A stretch of DNA of 10,025 bases from Deltaproteobacteria bacterium (GCA_031278795.1 JAITJT010000111.1:1-10025); one strand, 5' to 3'; positions 1-7,340 are shown, numbered from the stretch's first letter. Notes: generated by a model from the letters alone, not told the origin. Translations and numbers: made by a program.

Positions 1-213
1 TAGTTGGTCCTGTTACAAATGAACAAAAAACAATATTCAGATTATTTAAGATTGAAAAGTTGGAAAATATATGCAAATGGGATAAATATAAATTTTTAAA
101 ATAAAATATTTTTTGTTAGCATTGCAGTTAGGGGGGGCTATCTTAAAGGGAGAGGCGCGCGAGGGCATTTAAGCGATTGCATAAAAAGAGCCAAAACAAA
201 ACCAAAGCCAAAA

Positions 214-260
214 AGCCAAGGCACTCTTGAATGTTTATAAGAGTTGCTGATGACTTGGCT
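214..260 (-). terminator. nested hairpin, possible second terminator downstream of cobT
   Basis: The arms AGCCAAG (214-220) and CTTGGCT (254-260) are perfectly complementary and enclose a second 6-bp inverted repeat, ACTCTT (223-228) with AAGAGT (239-244). Read on the minus strand, the outer stem ends directly in TTTTT (complement of 210-214), as an intrinsic terminator should. It lies about 45 bases beyond the better-placed hairpin at 295-336, so it may be a back-up terminator for the gap-cobT transcript. The remaining sequence from 1 to 366 shows no gene that I can support. Confidence 0.45.
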
Positions 261-294
261 AAAAGAGAAAAGATTTTTTGATACTTGTTATAGC

Positions 295-336
295 AAAAAA
301 TGAATAAAGCTCGCTTTCGAAAAGAAAGGGGGCTTT
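295..336 (-). terminator. intrinsic terminator of the gap-cobT operon
   Basis: The 13-nt arms at 306-318 and 324-336 pair on the minus strand with one wobble and one mismatch, and a GAAAA-type loop lies between. Minus-strand transcription then enters a T-rich run, the complement of A295-A300. It starts about 30 bases after the cobT stop codon, the expected place for the end of that transcript. Confidence 0.6.
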
Positions 337-366
337 AGTCAAATGTGCGTGTTTCTTTTAGATAAT

Positions 367-1461
367 TTATTCGTAGCGGTTGGCCACGTCTGACTCGTTG
401 AAGGTCTTCATGTTGTTGAAGTGGGCACAGGCACACTGCAGTATCAGCATGGCAACGGCAGCGCCGCTTCCCTCACCTAGCCACATGCCAAGATCCAGAA
501 GCGGGGTGAGTCCCAGGGAGTCAAGCACTGCCTTGTGGGCATTTTCCTTGCTTTTGTGTCCGGCAATCATGAAGTTGCGAAGGCCAGGGGAGAGTTTGTC
601 GGCTATGAGGGCGGCAGCTGCGCCTATGAAACCATCTATTACCACACCGGCCCGGCGTATGGCGGCCCCCAGATACACGCCGGCCATGGCTCCTATCTCA
701 AGGCCGCCAACTTTGGCAAGGACGTCGATTGGGTCATTGGGGTCGGGCTTGTTGATTTCCAGGGCACGGGCTATGACCTTCACCTTGTTCTGGCGCTGCT
801 CTTCGTTAAGACCGGATCCGATGCCAGTTGCCTCTTCCGGCGATAGATTGGCAAGGACTGCAGCTATGCAAGACGATGGAGTGGTGTTTCCGATGCCCAT
901 TTCCCCTGCGCCAACTAGATCCACCCGGGGGTATGCCAGGACGGTTTCTAGTCCTGCTAGTATGGAGCTGATTGCCTGTTCCCGGGTCATGGCCGGGCCT
1001 TTGGAGAGATTTTTTGTGCCAAAGGCTATTTTGCGGCTTATACGCCTGGGTTTAAGGGGATCGCTTGCGCTTTCCTCGTCTGGGAAGGGGGGAAACTCGT
1101 AGTCCACGCCTACGTCTAGGAGCAGCACCTTTATGCCTGCTGACCTGGATATGGTTGTGATTGCGCCACCACCGGAGGAAAAATTCATAACCTGCTGGTA
1201 GGTGACGGATTTGGGCCAGGGGCTGACGCCTTCTTCCACCACACCGTGATCCCCTGCGCAGACCACCATGAGCTTGTGCTCATGGCGGGGGCGCAGGCAG
1301 TTTTGAATGGATGAGAGCTTGACAGCCAGGGTTTCCAGCATTCCCAATGATTTTGCTGGTTTGGCCAGCTCATCCTCCCTGGCGAGAGCTATTTCTTCGA
1401 GCACTGGGTTTAGAGGTCTGATTTGTATGAGGTACTCTTTCAGAGCTTTTTCAACTTGCAT
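367..1461 (-). CDS. cobT: nicotinate-nucleotide--dimethylbenzimidazole phosphoribosyltransferase (CobT)
   Basis: CobT transfers phosphoribose from nicotinate mononucleotide to a lower-ligand base such as 5,6-dimethylbenzimidazole, giving the alpha-ribazole phosphate needed to finish cobalamin. The 364 residues are close to the usual length of about 350. Family signatures run in order: KPAKSLGMLE (34-43), AGDHGVVEEGVS (69-80), a glycine-rich NFSSGGGAI stretch (93-101), GEMGIGNTTP (186-195), and near the C-terminus LGEGSGA, whose Glu330 corresponds to the catalytic glutamate of known CobT enzymes. The residue before this motif is Trp, where I recall Arg in most relatives. A slightly extended acidic loop lies at about 125-138. 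The ATG is 7 bases after the gap stop codon; AAAGGA within the last gap codons is the only plausible, somewhat distant ribosome site, so translation probably depends on gap. No riboswitch precedes the operon. Confidence 0.95.
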   Translation of the reverse strand: MQVEKALKEYLIQIRPLNPVLEEIALAREDELAKPAKSLGMLETLAVKLSSIQNCLRPRHEHKLMVVCAGDHGVVEEGVSPWPKSVTYQQVMNFSSGGGAITTISRSAGIKVLLLDVGVDYEFPPFPDEESASDPLKPRRISRKIAFGTKNLSKGPAMTREQAISSILAGLETVLAYPRVDLVGAGEMGIGNTTPSSCIAAVLANLSPEEATGIGSGLNEEQRQNKVKVIARALEINKPDPNDPIDVLAKVGGLEIGAMAGVYLGAAIRRAGVVIDGFIGAAAALIADKLSPGLRNFMIAGHKSKENAHKAVLDSLGLTPLLDLGMWLGEGSGAAVAMLILQCACAHFNNMKTFNESDVANRYE

Positions 1462-1468
1462 TAAATTT

Positions 1469-2494
<1,026 letters not shown>

Positions 2495-2528
2495 CTAGGA
2501 AGGTGGTAGTACGTATTTTTTGGGTGTA

Positions 2529-2541
2529 CCGGTTGAACCGG
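2529..2541. promoter_or_regulatory. operator-like palindrome in the gap leader
   Basis: CCGGTT and AACCGG flank a single G, making a perfect 13-bp palindrome about 17-29 bases downstream of the predicted gap start point. A regulator bound here would block early transcription. The RNA form is also a short hairpin. No binding family is recognisable, so the operator role is an inference from position and symmetry. Confidence 0.35.
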
Positions 2542-2564
2542 GTTATTTTTCTAGTGGACGTTTA

Positions 2565-2593
2565 ATATTAAAATTCAAAAGCTCCATTGTCAA
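2565..2593 (-). promoter_or_regulatory. sigma-70-type promoter of gap-cobT
   Basis: On the minus strand a perfect TTGACA -35 box (complement of 2588-2593) is followed after 17 bases by TAATAT (complement of 2565-2570), a good -10 box. Transcription would start near 2558, giving a leader of about 70 bases before the gap ATG. Confidence 0.75.
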
Positions 2594-3104
2594 GCTTCGC
2601 CAACTAAATATCAAAATCTATATTATTGTCAATTTAAATCGAAAAGAGGATCTTTAAAATTTGTTCACCATAATTTGCTTGCCTTTTATGCAGCTTAAGG
2701 AAGAAAAATTTTTGTGAAATCTAAAACTCCTATGTCAATTTGTTTTATACTCTTCCATAAAAAATTTTTCTCTTCTTATCTTCTTCAAAAAAATTTACCT
2801 CTCTCTTTTTTCCTTAGTCACAATAAAATACGGTGAAATGAGGCCCTTAGCGGATGTTTTGGGCATGGGGCTTAAGATTACGCCTCTCTTTTAGGTAATA
2901 TTAAATGGACTAAAGACAAGTTAAATTTTATCAAAACATAGCCCCAAAATACTTCCTCAAAATATTGCCTTTGGCCCTCTGGACAATCCCACAGCTTAGA
3001 ATATTTTTCTAATTATGCCTGTATACTCCAGATCTTTTCGGAAGCCGCCGCCATAATGCGGGAGTTTGCGAAGAGCTAAAAAAACGCTCCAAATACTCAC
3101 AAAC

Positions 3105-3143
3105 ACTAAACAACTGCTAAACAAGCGCTAAACAAGCGCTAAA
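3105..3143. repeat. 11-bp direct repeats (about 3.5 copies)
   Basis: The unit GCTAAACAAGC occurs back to back at 3116-3126 and 3127-3137. A diverged copy, ACTAAACAACT, lies before them (3105-3115) and a partial GCTAAA follows at 3138-3143. The period of 11 bases is close to one helical turn, so copies would lie on the same face of the DNA. No gene lies near enough to say what they serve. Confidence 0.6.
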
Positions 3144-3623
3144 GAGGACCCTATAAGGCCCTCTAAGGGCATATTACAATACTAGCTTCCTTATCTGGGA
3201 CTTCAAACATCGCTCACTCTTCCTTAATCATTTATTGACAAATTTATGAGAAAAGATGCCCGCAGCTTCAGCTTTTATTTGCTTTTTTCAAGCTTCTTTT
3301 TTTAGCCTCTTTTTTCTAGACTCTTTTTCTAGCCACTGTAAAGGCCTTTTTATATGGCCTCTTTATTTAGTCCCTTTATTAAGTCTTAGTATACAGCCTC
3401 TTCAAGAATTTTTTTAGAAATTCTCGCGGCCTATTAAGGAAAAAGATAGCCCTATTCACCATTGTTAGCTATTTTGGCGGCTTCCGTATGCGAGTGAATT
3501 CTTTTTGGAGGGATTTGGAGAGTATTGTAGAGAGAAATGAGAGAGCATGTTAGAGGTGAAAGCCTGAATTCTAGTTTCCAAGAGATGAAAAGAGAAAACA
3601 AGAAAGAAGTGAAGCGTACAAAT

Positions 3624-3649
3624 AAATTTCTCCACGAGTGGAGAAATTT
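3624..3649. repeat. perfect palindrome with 12-bp arms (bidirectional terminator or operator)
   Basis: AAATTTCTCCAC (3624-3635) and GTGGAGAAATTT (3638-3649) are perfect reverse complements separated by GA. The plus strand continues with CTTTT and the minus strand with TTATTTG, so the RNA could act as a weak terminator in either direction. It sits about 65 bases upstream of the -35 box of the LOG gene, so a protein-binding role is also possible. Confidence 0.55.
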
Positions 3650-3711
3650 CTTTTGAAAAGTGAAGACAGCCCCAAGCCTAGGCATTTTGGGGCGTCAGGC
3701 CTTGAAAAAAA

Positions 3712-3740
3712 TGGAAAAGTGCTCTCAAAATCTGTATAAT
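3712..3740 (+). promoter_or_regulatory. sigma-70-type promoter of the LOG/lytic transglycosylase operon
   Basis: A consensus -10 box TATAAT (3735-3740) has a weak -35 box TGGAAA (3712-3717) 17 bases upstream. The start point would be near 3747, about 65 bases before the TTG start codon of the first gene. Confidence 0.6.
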
Positions 3741-3812
3741 TAGCCGCTCCAGCTGGGGGAAAGCTAAGCTCAGCACACCATAAATCCAATCCAGGACATA
3801 AAAGAGGAAAAA

Positions 3813-4511
3813 TTGAGCGAAACAATCGACAAGTTTAGGAACCAAAGCGACATATACACGCTGCGTGACCCATATCCCGTGAACGCCCTGGGCCCGGGCG
3901 AGTCCTGGAGGCTCTTCTCCATCATGAGCGAGTTCGTGAGGGCCTTCACTGCCATGAGCGAGGTGGGCCCCTGCGTGAGCATGTTCGGCTCGGCCAGGGC
4001 CAAGCCCGAGGACGAGAGCTACAAGATGGCCCAGGAGACGGCCAGGTTACTCGCCCAGAACGGCTTTGGGGTGGTCTCGGGCGGTGGAGGCGGCATCATG
4101 GAGGCCGCCAACAAAGGGGCTTCCGAGGCCGGAGGCCTCTCCATCGGCCTCAATATTGAGCTTCCCCACGAGCAGGTTCCCAACAGCTTCAGTAATCTCA
4201 AGATGGACTTCCACTACTTCTTCATTCGCAAGGTGGTCTTTGTGAAGTACAGCCAGGCCTACGTCATCCTCCCCGGTGGCTTTGGCACCATGGATGAGCT
4301 CTTCGAGGCCCTAACGCTCATCCAGACCAGGCGTATCCGCTCCTTTCCGGCCTTTCTCATGGGAAGATCATACTGGGCGGGCCTCATCGACTGGATGAAT
4401 GACTCCATGCTTAAAGCTGGCTGCATATCTAAAGAGGATTTGGAGCTCTACAACATCTATGACGACCCGGAGGAGGTCGTGAAAATGATAAAGCGCACCC
4501 TGGTTCTGTGA
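3813..4511 (+). CDS. LOG-family Rossmann-fold protein (TIGR00730 type)
   Basis: Proteins of this family were long misannotated as lysine decarboxylases. Characterised members cleave the base from cytokinin riboside or other nucleoside 5'-monophosphates. The 232 residues show a glycine-rich nucleotide-binding turn SGGGGGIMEAANKGA (89-103), the conserved FFIRKVVFVKYSQA segment with Arg139-Lys140, and the hallmark PGGFGTMDE (154-162). The PGGxGT loop and its Glu162 form the phosphoribose site and catalytic centre in known LOG enzymes. The N-terminal 50 residues are extra to the minimal fold. The start codon is TTG, supported by AAAGAGG at 3801-3807 and by the lack of an earlier in-frame start with a ribosome site. 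The stop overlaps the next gene, so the two are co-transcribed. The physiological substrate cannot be told from sequence. Confidence 0.9.
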   Translation: MSETIDKFRNQSDIYTLRDPYPVNALGPGESWRLFSIMSEFVRAFTAMSEVGPCVSMFGSARAKPEDESYKMAQETARLLAQNGFGVVSGGGGGIMEAANKGASEAGGLSIGLNIELPHEQVPNSFSNLKMDFHYFFIRKVVFVKYSQAYVILPGGFGTMDELFEALTLIQTRRIRSFPAFLMGRSYWAGLIDWMNDSMLKAGCISKEDLELYNIYDDPEEVVKMIKRTLVL

Positions 4512-5713
4512 TGAAGATGAATAAAAGCCTCACGTTTTTACTTTTTTCCATTATGCTGGCCTCTCTCCTCTTTCTCTCCGGCTGCGGAGGGAAGACCAGG
4601 GGCACCCTACCGGAAGGATACCCTCCGGAGGGGCCAGAGGCCCCTCCGGAGAGGATCACTCCGGTTCCTCTTTCTGGAATCCCTTCCCCCTGGGGCTCCT
4701 TGGCCCAGAACTTGGCCCAGAAGGGCCTAGCCAGAGATAGGCTCCAAAGCTTTTTCCGGAGCTCTCAGCTCTCCTTTACGCCCTCTCCCATGGAAACCAA
4801 ACTAAGGGAGCTCTTTCCCATCTTCTTCCGCTCGGATTTAACCAAGGCCGTCCAGGAGAAGCTCTACCAGCTGGGCTATGACATTGTCATAGACGGCCGC
4901 AACGGCTCGGGCACCAGGGGGGTGATTAAAAACTTTCAGAGGGATAGGGGCCTTCCCCAGAGCGGTGCGGTGAACCAGAACCTCTCTCGGGAGCTGGACA
5001 AGGCCCTTGCTAGCGGCAAGGTGAGAAATCTAGCGGACTACAAGCCGCCTCCTCCCGCGAGCCCCAACCGCTCCAGCACCCACGGCCAGTTCACTAACGC
5101 TAGCGCCATCTCCCAGATAAGAGCCAAATATTTTGAGGACAAGGCCGCTTTTGATAGGGCCCAGAGGGCCTTCCAGGTGCCTGGTCCCCTCATAGCGTCC
5201 ATAATGTGGATTGAGACTGGCTATGGAAATTATTTCGGGAAGCACAAGGCGGCCGTGAATTTGGCCTCCATGGCCGCTGCCAAGGATTATAAGGTCATTG
5301 CCCCCTACGTGTCCGACCTGGACGTGGACTCTGAGGCCCATAGCTATTTAGTCAAGACCGCTAGCGAAAGGGGAGCCTGGGCCCAGGACGAGCTTCAGGC
5401 CCTTCTTCTCTACGCCTGGCAAAACGGACTCGATCCCATGGAGTTTCCTGGATCCATCTATGGGGCCATAGGCTACGGCCAGTTCATGCCCTCTAACATA
5501 AAAAAATTCGCAGTGGACGGTGACGGGGACGGAAGGATTGACCTTTTCAATAAAAACGACGCTATCTTTAGCATTGCCAACTATCTTAAGATGAACGGCT
5601 GGTCCGGGGACATGTCCTCTCTGGAGAAGAGGCGCGCAGCCATCCGGAACTACAACCGCAGCGGGGTTTACGTGAACACCGTCCTATATGTAATGGAGGC
5701 TATTTCCCGCTGA
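4508..5713 (+). CDS. MltB-like lytic murein transglycosylase lipoprotein with peptidoglycan-binding domain
   Basis: It probably cleaves the glycan strand of peptidoglycan between MurNAc and GlcNAc to form 1,6-anhydromuropeptides, anchored in the envelope as a lipoprotein. A signal peptide ends in the lipobox LSGC (Cys26 from the GTG), followed by glycines rather than an Asp retention signal. A proline-rich linker leads to an MltB-like start (about 62-102), then a PG_binding_1-like segment (about 107-168), then the catalytic domain (about 198-400). That domain has WIETGYGNYFGKH with probable catalytic Glu236, GYGQFMPS (322-329), a calcium-loop-like DGDGDGRIDL (337-346) and an ANYLKMNGW block. 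The binding domain seems to interrupt the catalytic module. GTG 4508, ATG 4511 and ATG 4517 are all possible starts. The overlap with the LOG stop and the lack of a near ribosome site suggest translational coupling, with ATG 4511 most likely. Confidence 0.88.
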   Translation: MMKMNKSLTFLLFSIMLASLLFLSGCGGKTRGTLPEGYPPEGPEAPPERITPVPLSGIPSPWGSLAQNLAQKGLARDRLQSFFRSSQLSFTPSPMETKLRELFPIFFRSDLTKAVQEKLYQLGYDIVIDGRNGSGTRGVIKNFQRDRGLPQSGAVNQNLSRELDKALASGKVRNLADYKPPPPASPNRSSTHGQFTNASAISQIRAKYFEDKAAFDRAQRAFQVPGPLIASIMWIETGYGNYFGKHKAAVNLASMAAAKDYKVIAPYVSDLDVDSEAHSYLVKTASERGAWAQDELQALLLYAWQNGLDPMEFPGSIYGAIGYGQFMPSNIKKFAVDGDGDGRIDLFNKNDAIFSIANYLKMNGWSGDMSSLEKRRAAIRNYNRSGVYVNTVLYVMEAISR

Positions 5714-5790
5714 GAATAGCCGCTAAGGTTTTATCGAACTGTACGTAAAAAAACGTAAGTATCTCATTTTTTCACATCCCTCCTCCTTTG

Positions 5791-5823
5791 AAAGGCCCCC
5801 TAAAGAGCCTTTTTTGGGCCTTT
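5791..5823 (+). terminator. intrinsic terminator after the lytic transglycosylase gene
   Basis: AAAGGC (5791-5796) pairs with GCCTTT (5807-5812), which runs into a six-T tract (5810-5815), about 80 bases after the stop codon. The same 5' arm can instead form AAAGGCCC/GGGCCTTT with 5816-5823, a competing, longer-range stem. Termination is the simpler reading. Confidence 0.6.
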
Positions 5824-6050
5824 AGAGATGCTTATTGAGGGGGACAAAAAGGCTGAAAAATTCTGATTTCTTTAGTGTTTTCGGGCACTTGCGGCCAAAG
5901 GCCCTTCGCTTTTTTTCCTCTCCTTTGGGGCATTTTTTTGGGGCAACAGGCAAAAAAAAGCCACAAAAAAAAATTTTAACCCCCAAAACCCAGGAAAACG
6001 GCTTGTATACGCGGTTTAGGAAAAAAAAATTCAGAGAGTGGAAAAAATAC

Positions 6051-6078
6051 TTGCAATTAGTCCGGAAATGAGTATACT
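6051..6078 (+). promoter_or_regulatory. promoter of cobalamin riboswitch RS1
   Basis: TTGCAA (6051-6056) and TATACT (6073-6078) are separated by 16 bases. The start point would be near 6085, four bases before the first paired base of the RS1 aptamer. The AAAAAATRCTTG context is shared with the RS3 promoter region. Between 5824 and 6050 I see only AT-rich sequence with A- and T-runs and no supported gene. Confidence 0.7.
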
Positions 6079-6088
6079 CACCTTATTA

Positions 6089-6299
6089 GGTAGACGGAAG
6101 AGGCTTTGTTTTAGGAATATGAGGAAGTCTCTTCAAAAAAGTCTGGGAATCTCGTTTTAATCGAGAGCGGGCCCGCCTCTGTAACCGGGTACTGAAGCGA
6201 AATGGATGGGTGAGGCATCCAAACGTCACTGGCTCTTTTTAAGGGGCTGGGAAGGCAATCGCCGAGGAACGATCCGGGAGCCAGAAACCAGAGTTTACC
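6089..6299 (+). promoter_or_regulatory. cobalamin riboswitch aptamer RS1
   Basis: The conserved B12-aptamer core is present in order: GGGAATCTCG, a GCGGGCCCGCCTCTGTAACC-like block around 6167-6186, the GTCACTGGC box (about 6225-6233), GGGAAGGC (about 6249-6256) and GATCCGGGAGCCAG (about 6271-6284). The closing P1 helix is GGTAGAC (6089-6095) with GTTTACC (6293-6299), with one wobble pair. P2 is GAAGAG (6097-6102) with CTCTTC (6129-6134). Aptamers of this family bind adenosyl- or other cobalamins and normally switch off B12 synthesis, transport or B12-independent enzyme genes. Here it is followed by a post-aptamer hairpin (CTTCCC 6307-6312 with GGGAAG 6320-6325), the word GCAGGGCATCCCGAA and a terminator, a layout repeated at RS3. 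No obvious protein gene follows. Confidence 0.93.
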
Positions 6300-6347
6300 A
6301 GTCATTCTTCCCCGTGGTCGGGAAGTAGGTTCAGGAATGCAGGGCAT

Positions 6348-6392
6348 CCCGAATACCATATATTGTATGTATGGAATTCGGGGTTTTTTTTT
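6348..6392 (+). terminator. expression-platform terminator of RS1
   Basis: CCCGAATACCAT (6348-6359) pairs with ATGGAATTCGGG (6371-6382) with a single A-A mismatch, followed by nine Ts ending at 6392. It is the probable transcriptional off-switch of RS1 and is homologous in sequence to the RS3 terminator. Confidence 0.85.
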
Positions 6393-6404
6393 AGGGAACT
6401 CGTG

Positions 6405-6500
6405 ATGATGAGGTTTCTGAAAATAATCCGCTTCTACATTCAGTTCTATAACTTCCCTCCGAAAACTTCACAAAAGTTGACCGCGGAAATCTCCCATTAG
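6405..6500 (+). CDS. possible very small ORF downstream of RS1 (31 codons)
   Basis: ATG 6405 (or the in-frame GTG 6402) opens a 31-codon frame ending in TAG 6498-6500. AGGGA at 6393-6397 is placed 7 bases upstream, a plausible ribosome site, and lies directly after the T-tract of the RS1 terminator, where a riboswitch-controlled gene would begin. The predicted peptide is basic, starts MMRFLKIIRFYIQFYN and resembles no family I know. A frame this short arises easily by chance, so this is a candidate only. Confidence 0.2.
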   Translation: MMRFLKIIRFYIQFYNFPPKTSQKLTAEISH

Positions 6501-6542
6501 GGATAGGCGGGGATGCTTGAAGGGTGAGTGTCTCAACCGGAG

Positions 6543-6558
6543 GAAACTTCAAAGTTTC
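6543..6558. repeat. 7-bp inverted repeat before RS2
   Basis: GAAACTT (6543-6549) and AAGTTTC (6552-6558) are perfect reverse complements with a two-base centre, flanked on both sides by GGAGG-like words. It lies about 40 bases before the RS2 aptamer. It could be an operator or an RNA hairpin in the RS1-RS2 linker; I see no strong separate promoter for RS2. Confidence 0.35.
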
Positions 6559-6596
6559 AAGGAGGTGCCCATATTACATTAACCAACGGCATTGAT

Positions 6597-6821
6597 AGTC
6601 CGGAAAAGGGAAGCGTCGTCAAATGCGACCACGGTCCCGCCGCTGTAGCCGGGGACGAAAACGGGATGACAGAGTAGATTTGTCCGATGAAAAGGTCAGA
6701 GCCACATCGAACAAGTCGAAAATCTAGCAATAGATCTCTGTTAAAGTCACTGTGGAACTTAAAAGCCACGGGAAGGCTCCGTAAGTAGGACGATCCGGGA
6801 GTCAGAAAACCTGGCCGGATT
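6597..6821 (+). promoter_or_regulatory. cobalamin riboswitch aptamer RS2 (divergent, with insertion)
   Basis: The core elements are clear: AAAAGGGAAGCG (about 6604-6615), ACGGTCCCGCCGCTGTAGCC (about 6631-6650), GGGGACGAAA, AGTCACTGTGG (about 6745-6755), CCACGGGAAGGC (about 6766-6777) and CGATCCGGGAGTCAG (about 6791-6805). P1 is AGTCCGG (6597-6603) with CCGGATT (6815-6821). Between the GGGGACGAAA block and the GTCACTG box there are about 85 bases, against about 40 in RS1 and RS3. They can fold as nested stems: ACAGAG with CTCTGT, AGATTT with AAATCT, and CGATG with CATCG. RS2 follows RS1 by about 205 bases after the RS1 terminator, so it may be read from the RS1 promoter or from a weak one of its own. 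Confidence 0.92.
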
Positions 6822-7130
6822 AAACTTTGCGTTATATAAGGCACGTGGAAATGCCTTACGTAAAGCCCTGGGTAATAGGGTAACCCCCGGGCCTGCTAAA
6901 GAAAAACCGACCATAGAAATGGAGATAGGCCCAAAAACAGCCATTGTGGCTGGTTCTACCTCCCCGGCCGAAACGGCTGAATTTATGGGAAAATGCCAGT
7001 TTCTACGAATTGTATGGGCGGTTCTTCTTTTAATAAAAGTGACAACATTCTTCTAATGAAAACGGCTCTCTTCAGGAGGAATGTTGAAACTTACTCTCTT
7101 CCAAGGGCCTCGGCCTTTGGAGATAGAAAG
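6822..7130 (+). other. structured region downstream of RS2 with a gene remnant or small ORF
   Basis: No family-assignable gene follows RS2. Hairpins include TAAGGCA/TGCCTTA (6837-6858), a GC-rich imperfect stem from GCCCTGGG to CCCCCGGGC (6865-6891), CAGCC/GGCTG around 6939-6953 and a strong 10-bp arm hairpin TCCAAGGGCC/GGCCTTTGGA (7100-7121). One frame stays open from inside the aptamer to TAA 7054-7056. Its only ATG with a reasonable downstream length is at 6919 (45 codons), without a ribosome site, and the product matches nothing I know. AGGAGG followed one base later by ATG 7081 opens a 23-codon frame with unfavourable spacing. The region may be a decayed gene, an untranslated RNA or both. 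Confidence 0.4.
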
Positions 7131-7167
7131 AGGCTTCCTGAAGTTGGAGTGAGCAGGGAGCCTTTTT
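7131..7167 (+). terminator. distal terminator of the RS1-RS2 unit
   Basis: AGGCTTCCT (7131-7139) pairs with AGGGAGCCT (7155-7163) with one wobble, and five Ts follow. Both the stem and the loop word TTGGAGTGAG recur in the terminator at 8296-8336, showing common ancestry of the two units. Confidence 0.75.
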
Positions 7168-7298
7168 CTTTTTCTGTGACATTTTTTTTCCATCACAACC
7201 CCTAAGCTCACTCTAAAGCTCCCCCAATCTAAGAATCCTCCCCTCCAAAAAAATCCCCCATTGCACCCACTCGCCCCTTTTCACATGGACTAAACATG

Positions 7299-7340
7299 CC
7301 CCAAGCCACCCCAAGCCATCCCAAGCATCTCCCCAAGCAT
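7299..7340. repeat. short tandem repeat CCCCAAGCNN (4 copies)
   Basis: CCCCAAGC starts at 7299 and 7309, a TCCCAAGC copy at 7319 and another CCCCAAGC at 7331, so the period is 10 then 12 bases. The surrounding stretch (7200-7440) is strongly C- and A-rich on the plus strand and contains no supported gene. Confidence 0.55.

Larger units (their letters stand above)
2594..3711. other. long AT-rich intergenic region without a supported gene
   Basis: I find no convincing coding frame here. The few open frames are short, lack ribosome sites and encode no family I recognise. The region holds pyrimidine-rich, degenerate repeats of CTCTTTTT/CTAG words (about 3290-3350), small inverted repeats such as AGAATTT/AAATTCT (3405-3424) and GCCCT/AGGGC (about 3159-3171), the 11-bp repeats at 3105-3143 and the palindrome at 3624-3649. 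A hairpin with arms GCCCCAA (3669-3675) and TTGGGGC (3687-3693), whose loop contains the palindrome GCCTAGGC, lies just before the LOG-gene promoter. Confidence 0.5.

Noticed and set aside
380..1102. Long plus-strand open frames opposite cobT (also 535-846 and 1307-1489)
   Set aside because: They lie antisense to a complete, motif-bearing cobT and show no family features or ribosome sites.
3452..3825. Two overlapping minus-strand frames of about 80 codons upstream of the LOG gene
   Set aside because: Low-complexity, Phe/Ser/Leu-rich products without ribosome sites; they also cover the promoter and palindrome of the plus-strand operon.
5835..6071. Lys/Arg-rich 78-codon plus-strand frame with a TTG start
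   Set aside because: Its composition simply reflects A-runs, there is no ribosome site, and it ends inside the RS1 promoter.
6111..6844. Minus-strand frames across RS1 and RS2
   Set aside because: They are antisense to well-conserved riboswitch cores and encode no known family.
6993..7205. 70-codon plus-strand frame after RS2
   Set aside because: It runs straight through a strong hairpin and the intrinsic terminator, and its start lacks a good ribosome site.
7299..7340. CRISPR-like reading of the CCCCAAGC repeats
   Set aside because: Units are about 10 bases with no spacers, and no cas gene is present.
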